Origin: JABCPO02 sp052174015
GTDB taxonomy: Bacteria > Bacillota > Clostridia > TANB77 > CAG-508
NCBI GenBank assembly: GCA_052174015.1
Contig: JBQMXM010000017.1
Coordinates: forward strand, 1 to 18,604
DNA length: 18,604 nt
Direction of reading: 5' to 3'
In this document: in pieces, positions 14,026 to 18,604 of the stretch
Numbering within the stretch: position 1 is the stretch's first letter
How the letters are laid out: each line of letters opens with the position of its first letter
Translations under genes and position numbers: made by a program
Notes under the pieces: generated by a model
The model's input: only the letters and a program-made list of their open reading frames with translations
Told to the model about the DNA's origin: nothing
Database searches by the model: none

Positions 14026-17000
14026 ATGAAAATAGAAAAAGGTAAACATAACACAAGAAGAGATATTAAATCATTATTTAGTAATAAATGGATAAATATA
14101 TTTTCAATATTACTATTAATATTATTTGTATTTCAATTATCTATAATATTAAATTCTAGTAATAATGTTAAATCTAATAGAGTGATAGGTAAAAATAATG
14201 TATTTAAATCAGATCCAAATCAAAATGCTGTAGAGACAGTAAGAGAACCATACTTGTTAGAAGGAATGGAAGCAATATATTATGATCAAAATAATAATGA
14301 ACAAAAATTAGAAGATCCACTTGTTAATAAGAGTAAATGGTACAATTATGAACAAAAAAGATGGGCAAATGCTAAAACTAAAGATGGAAGTTATTGGGTT
14401 TGGATACCAGCTTTTGCATATAAGATAACATATTATTCTGATAGAGACACAAAAGAAATTATAGGGTATAGGGATAACAATGGATTTCCTTCAAAACCTT
14501 TTTGGCAAGGAAAAAAACCAGGTATATCTATGGATGTAAAATTTATATCTAAAGATGTAAAAGACTTAAAATCATTTAATCAAAATAGTGATTATATAAT
14601 TCACCCTGCATTCTATAAAGGAGACTATATAAGTGATGGATTTTGGGTTGCAAAATACAAAGCAAGTGAAGGAGAAAAACCTGAATATAAGCCAAATAAA
14701 CAAATGGCGAATAATATATCTATTTCAGAAGCATTTAAAAAAGTAGAAGCAGGAACAACTCCAGGTAACCCTTATGGATTAGATGAAGAATATGCTCAAA
14801 TGACATTACCACAAAACAAAGACATAGGAGCATTACTATATTTAACAATTTCTCCTAAAGGAAAACAATCACCAATAACTCATTCAAAATCATGGACAAC
14901 AACAGTAAATCCAGAATCAAGTACTACAGGTAATATAACAGGGATTTTTGATTTAAATTCAAATTTAGAAGAATGGACAATGTCATTAAAAGAAAATCCT
15001 AAATATAATGGGGAAGGTTCAGAAAAGAAAAATTTAGAAAATGCTATAAATAGTTTAAAAGGTAAAAGAATACATGAAAGACATTATAATACATTAGTTG
15101 AAGAATATCCATATGCTATAGATCCACAAGTTGGAGATGAAACTAGAGATAGTAATTATAACGCATTAATGGATAATAAGTTAGTTAAATATGGAGATGC
15201 AATGTATGAGACAAATTTCCCTGATGTATTTCCAGGAATGGGGCATAGTTTTAGTAGATATTTATACAAAGAATATTCTTTTATAGTAAGAGGATCAAAT
15301 TCTGGTATTACAAAAAATGCATCAAGATACTTGGGACACACAGGAAAAGCAGATGAAAATGTTGGGTTTAGAAGTGTTATATACATATATCCATATAACT
15401 TAAACAAAAATGTAAAATATACTTTTAAGATACCTGATGGAAAAATTAAAATTGGAGATAAAGTTGAATCACACAAAAATGTAACAATTACAGGAACAAA
15501 ACAAAGTGTATATCCTGATATGATATCAATTGTAGAATCTAAAAAACAATTTAAAAAATGGGAGCCATTTAATCCAAATGGAAGACCAATGTTACAAGAT
15601 ACAACATTCACACCAGTTTTTTATGAAAATAATGAGCAAGAACCACAAAATCTTTATGATGTAGTATTTAAAGATAGTGCTACAGGTAAAATATATCATA
15701 AAACTAAAGTAAAGCATGGTGAAAAAGTAAATATGCAAACAGTACCAACTCCAACTAGAGAAGGATATAGATTTGTAAGATGGAGTCCAAATCCAGCTAA
15801 TACAACGATTTATTCAGAATATGAATTTAGAGCTATTTTTGAACCAGAAAGTAATCCGCAAAATTCTGATATGTGCACAGTTACATATAAGGCTGAAGAT
15901 GGAATTTTTGCAAATAATAGTTCAGAATATAAAGTTAAAGTAAAAAAAGGAAGTTATGCTCCATATTTACCAGAAGACCCTAACGAGTTATTTAATCAAG
16001 AAGCAGATGGAAAATTAAAAAATGCAACACACCCTATAAGAAAAGGATATGTATTTACAGGTTGGTTACCACCAATAAATGAAACAGTAGTTACAGGAGA
16101 CAGAGTATTTACTGCTACATATATGAAAATACCAAATATAAGTAACCAAGATGATATGATATATAATTTAAGAATAGATTTAAATGGTGGACATAGTCAA
16201 ATGTTTACAAATGGACAAACATTTAATATTGTTGATTTAATATATGGTGGAGACCTATTGTTAGAAAAGAAAAACTATTCTAAAAAAATATTAAGCAATA
16301 TAGAAGGTGATAAACCAAGAAAAAATGGAATGAAGTTTTCTCATTGGGAATTAATGCAAAAGAAAAAAGAAAATAATGAAATAGAATTTGTATATAAAGC
16401 ACAATATGTAAATGAAAATGAACCAACTCATGAAGAACTTAATGCAAAATTCAATTACTGCACAGTAGTATATGATGCAAGTGGAGGAGTTTGGCAATCA
16501 TTACAAGGTAAAAATATTAGAAGAGAATATATTAAAAAAGGAGACTTATTAGGAAAAGTAGAGATACCTACAAGAAAAGGATATGTATTTACAGGTTGGT
16601 ACACAGCATTAGAAGAAGAAATAAAAGAAGCAACAAAGGTTACATCAAGTATGAAGCTTTATGCTAAATGGACAAGTAAGAATGACTATGGAACACCTGA
16701 CCCACCAGATTATAATAATAATGATAACAATAATAATTATATACCTGATAATTCTAATACTCCAAGTACTCCTACAACTCCAAATAATGGATTTAATAAT
16801 AATGGTGGTTTAAATCCATATAATCCACCAACAGGCACAGTACCGATTACTACAACTAAAGAAGGAGATTTACCTGTTTCTATATTAACAGAAGGTAATA
16901 GGCCTTCAAAATCAAAACCAAATAATAATTTACCTGAATCAGGTCTTAAACATACAGTAATAGGAGTGTTAACAATAACATTTATAACAGGATTAATCAT

Positions 17001-17067
17001 TATTATGTATATCTCAAAACAAAAAATACAGTATATAGATAAAACTGGTGGAATATCTGCTAAATAG
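14026..17067 (+). CDS. Wall-anchored surface protein: FGE-sulfatase-like domain plus InlB/Flg_new repeats
   Basis: A 1013-residue exported protein. Residues 1-50 form a long signal or anchor region with a hydrophobic core at about 28-48. Residues 115-455 resemble the FGE-sulfatase/C-type-lectin-like fold: SYWVWIPAFAYKI, the GIFDLNSNLEEWT motif, FIVRGSNSG and NVGFRSVIYIY. No cysteines are seen in that part, so the formylglycine-generating activity is unlikely and a binding role is inferred. About five repeats of the InlB B / Flg_new type follow (roughly 460-540, 544-607, 617-702, 708-795, 806-886), each with patterns like TRKGYVFTGW. A linker rich in Asn, Pro and Thr leads to LPESG (969-973), a hydrophobic helix and a basic tail: a sortase signal with Ser in place of Thr. 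The start follows AGGGGAA. Probable adhesin; the ligand is unknown. Confidence 0.8.
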   Translation: MKIEKGKHNTRRDIKSLFSNKWINIFSILLLILFVFQLSIILNSSNNVKSNRVIGKNNVFKSDPNQNAVETVREPYLLEGMEAIYYDQNNNEQKLEDPLVNKSKWYNYEQKRWANAKTKDGSYWVWIPAFAYKITYYSDRDTKEIIGYRDNNGFPSKPFWQGKKPGISMDVKFISKDVKDLKSFNQNSDYIIHPAFYKGDYISDGFWVAKYKASEGEKPEYKPNKQMANNISISEAFKKVEAGTTPGNPYGLDEEYAQMTLPQNKDIGALLYLTISPKGKQSPITHSKSWTTTVNPESSTTGNITGIFDLNSNLEEWTMSLKENPKYNGEGSEKKNLENAINSLKGKRIHERHYNTLVEEYPYAIDPQVGDETRDSNYNALMDNKLVKYGDAMYETNFPDVFPGMGHSFSRYLYKEYSFIVRGSNSGITKNASRYLGHTGKADENVGFRSVIYIYPYNLNKNVKYTFKIPDGKIKIGDKVESHKNVTITGTKQSVYPDMISIVESKKQFKKWEPFNPNGRPMLQDTTFTPVFYENNEQEPQNLYDVVFKDSATGKIYHKTKVKHGEKVNMQTVPTPTREGYRFVRWSPNPANTTIYSEYEFRAIFEPESNPQNSDMCTVTYKAEDGIFANNSSEYKVKVKKGSYAPYLPEDPNELFNQEADGKLKNATHPIRKGYVFTGWLPPINETVVTGDRVFTATYMKIPNISNQDDMIYNLRIDLNGGHSQMFTNGQTFNIVDLIYGGDLLLEKKNYSKKILSNIEGDKPRKNGMKFSHWELMQKKKENNEIEFVYKAQYVNENEPTHEELNAKFNYCTVVYDASGGVWQSLQGKNIRREYIKKGDLLGKVEIPTRKGYVFTGWYTALEEEIKEATKVTSSMKLYAKWTSKNDYGTPDPPDYNNNDNNNNYIPDNSNTPSTPTTPNNGFNNNGGLNPYNPPTGTVPITTTKEGDLPVSILTEGNRPSKSKPNNNLPESGLKHTVIGVLTITFITGLIIIMYISKQKIQYIDKTGGISAK

Positions 17068-17145
17068 TATTTATATAATAATGTAATAAAGTAATAAAAT
17101 TAAAAATGTTACATAAAAGTAATAAATATAAAAAAATAAATATAA

Positions 17146-17186
17146 AAAAGAGAGAAAATTAAAAACAATTTTTCTCTCTTTTTTAA
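17146..17186 (+). terminator. Rho-independent terminator after the surface protein gene
   Basis: AAAAGAGAGAAAATT pairs with AATTTTTCTCTCTTTT (one bulged base) across a six-base loop, followed by a T-rich run. It is 80 bases past the stop at 17067. Confidence 0.8.
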
Positions 17187-18036
17187 TTTTTTTGAAATAA
17201 CTATTAAACTTTCAAAAAAATTATTAATATCTATTTTTAATATATATTAAATAAATAAAAATAAAAGTAAATCTAAATTTAAAATATAGTTTAAAATACA
17301 TGAAAAATTTAATTAAAAATTGATATAAATTTTGAATTTAAAAAATGAAAATAATAGAGCAAAGCTATTTAATATATCTCATTTAGTGTTATTAATTAGA
17401 AAATACAATTAACATTTTTTAAAGTATAAGTTATATGTTTGTTGAGATATCAATGAATTTAAGAGGAATTAAATTTATTTTTAAAGGTAGATAAAAAAAT
17501 ATATATGGAAATACATAAAAAAATACTCTAAAAATCATTTAAAAAATGTACATCAAATGTTAATAAATTATATCTATAAATTTTAAAAATATGATTTCTA
17601 AAAATATATAAAAAAATATTCTAAAAATACTCTAAAAATAATTTTAATAAAATAATAAAAAATATAAATTAAAATAATGAGTAAATAAAAAATAAAATAA
17701 TAAAAAAATAAATCTTAAAAATGAAATTATAAAAAAACATAAAATGAAAAAATAATCAAAAAAGTTCAAAGTGTAACAAAAATGATAAAAATAGTACTTT
17801 TAAAATATATCAAAATTAGGATAAAGCTATTCCCTAAAGGGAATTACAATAGTTATTTAAAAATATTTTAAAAAAAGAAAAATCTAGTGAAAAATGCCTT
17901 AAAAACAGTATTGTATAAAAATATTATGTATGTAATTATATAACTAATTAAAATATATTAATATATTAAATTTAATATTAATAATAAAAAAATATTTTAA
18001 ACTTACAAAAATTACAGAAAGGTATAAACAATACAT
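17187..18036. other. Long AT-rich intergenic region without visible gene
   Basis: About 850 bases with stops in all frames and no convincing coding stretch. Notable points are degenerate repeats of TATTCTAAAAATACTCTAAA type around 17520-17635 and a small GC-containing hairpin ATTCCC-TAAA-GGGAAT at 17829-17844, which stands out in the AT background. The last part must hold the promoter of the next gene, but many TATAAT-like strings make a single choice unsafe. The ribosome site AGAAAGG (18016-18022) is unusually far, 14 bases, from the next start. Confidence 0.5.
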
Positions 18037-18604
18037 ATGAAAAAATCTAAGAGAGATATATTTAGAGAATTAAATAACAGATGTTTTAATAATTTGAGAT
18101 ACAAATTGCAAATATTTAAAAAAGATATTGTCAAAAAAATAATTGCAAGTACTATGATTATAACTATGTCAAGTACAAATATGCTTTATGTATTTAAATC
18201 AGGATATGTATATGCAGCAAACAATATAGTTAATTCAAAATTATATAAAGATGCTAAAACAAATGTAAATGATGTAGATGTGCTAATGTCTTTAAATAAT
18301 AATGTGTCAAATGATAATCAAACTTTTAATTTAGTCGGAAATGTAAAAGAAAGAAATTATTTAGATATATATATTAGAGTTAAAGATATAGGGGTATTAC
18401 AAGGAGGAGTTTTAGAACTTGAAATTTTAAATAAGAAGAGTTTTAAACTAGAAGATTACACATTAAATACTGAAACAGATATTAATAATAAATCTAAACA
18501 AGAATTAAAAAGACAATTAGATCCACAAAACATCGTAGAAAAAGTAGAGGGAAATAAAATATATCTTAATCAAATAAAGAAAGATAATATTAATGAGAAT
18601 AATA
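18037..18604 (+). CDS. Secreted or surface protein, 5' part only
   Basis: An open frame of 189 codons that runs off the window. A basic N-terminus (MKKSKRDIFRELNNR) precedes a hydrophobic segment at about residues 38-64 ending SGYVYAANN, a plausible long signal peptide cut after Ala. The mature part is rich in Asn, Lys and Asp, with VGNVKERNYLDIYIRVKDIG, a beta-strand-like pattern. I do not recognise the family. With the preceding wall-anchored protein it may belong to a surface-adhesin cluster, which is inference. The end is outside the window. Confidence 0.75.
   Translation, partial: MKKSKRDIFRELNNRCFNNLRYKLQIFKKDIVKKIIASTMIITMSSTNMLYVFKSGYVYAANNIVNSKLYKDAKTNVNDVDVLMSLNNNVSNDNQTFNLVGNVKERNYLDIYIRVKDIGVLQGGVLELEILNKKSFKLEDYTLNTETDINNKSKQELKRQLDPQNIVEKVEGNKIYLNQIKKDNINENN

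Noticed and set aside
17829..17844. Small hairpin ATTCCC-TAAA-GGGAAT as a terminator
   Set aside because: The stem is only six bp, no T run follows, and no gene ends nearby; the surface protein gene already has a terminator at 17146.

Overview
The window comes from a very AT-rich Bacillota genome, most likely an uncultured or host-associated member of the Clostridia. The signs are low GC throughout, Gram-positive Shine-Dalgarno sites, a DUF4321-radC-mreC-mreD-PBP2 gene string typical of Clostridia, and a sortase-type surface protein. I cannot name the species.

Left part (1-5423): a tRNA-Ser(GCU) on the minus strand with its own promoter, then a plus-strand cell-shape operon. It runs DUF4321 membrane protein, RadC (apparently without an AUG start), MreC, MreD, the PBP2 transpeptidase, and a tiny Cys-rich 'CPCC' protein (copy A) closed by a strong terminator.

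Middle part (about 5.2-13.8 kb): an accessory island whose edges are two inverted copies of the CPCC gene plus its terminator (5208-5422 plus strand; 13547-13759 minus strand). It holds a possible IS or hairpin relic, two unrecognised minus-strand genes, a decayed coding fragment, and a full set of type II-A CRISPR-Cas parts in an unusual order. A 3-repeat/2-spacer array with its leader is transcribed leftwards. Back-to-back with it, from a shared palindromic promoter region, runs a rightward operon of cas9, cas1, cas2 and csn2 with overlapping genes. The tracrRNA lies last, after csn2, with its own promoter, and ends in the terminator that also belongs to the inverted CPCC copy B.

cas9 is interrupted. 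The first reading frame (RuvC-I, bridge helix, REC) runs out at 9426, and the rest (RuvC-II, HNH, RuvC-III, PAM-interacting part) continues in another frame from about 9375. About 19 conserved residues appear to be missing at the junction, so a small frameshifting deletion is likelier than a one-base change. All nuclease catalytic residues are still present. The system is therefore either recently inactivated, which fits its tiny array, or makes a naturally split Cas9.

Right part (13.6-18.6 kb): CPCC copy B is overlapped by a 76-residue gene resembling the end of a polymorphic-toxin tip, suggesting a toxin/immunity remnant. A 1013-residue wall-anchored adhesin-like protein follows (FGE-sulfatase-like domain, about five InlB/Flg_new-type repeats, LPESG sorting signal), then a terminator, about 850 bp of AT-rich sequence without an evident gene, and the start of another secreted protein that runs off the window.
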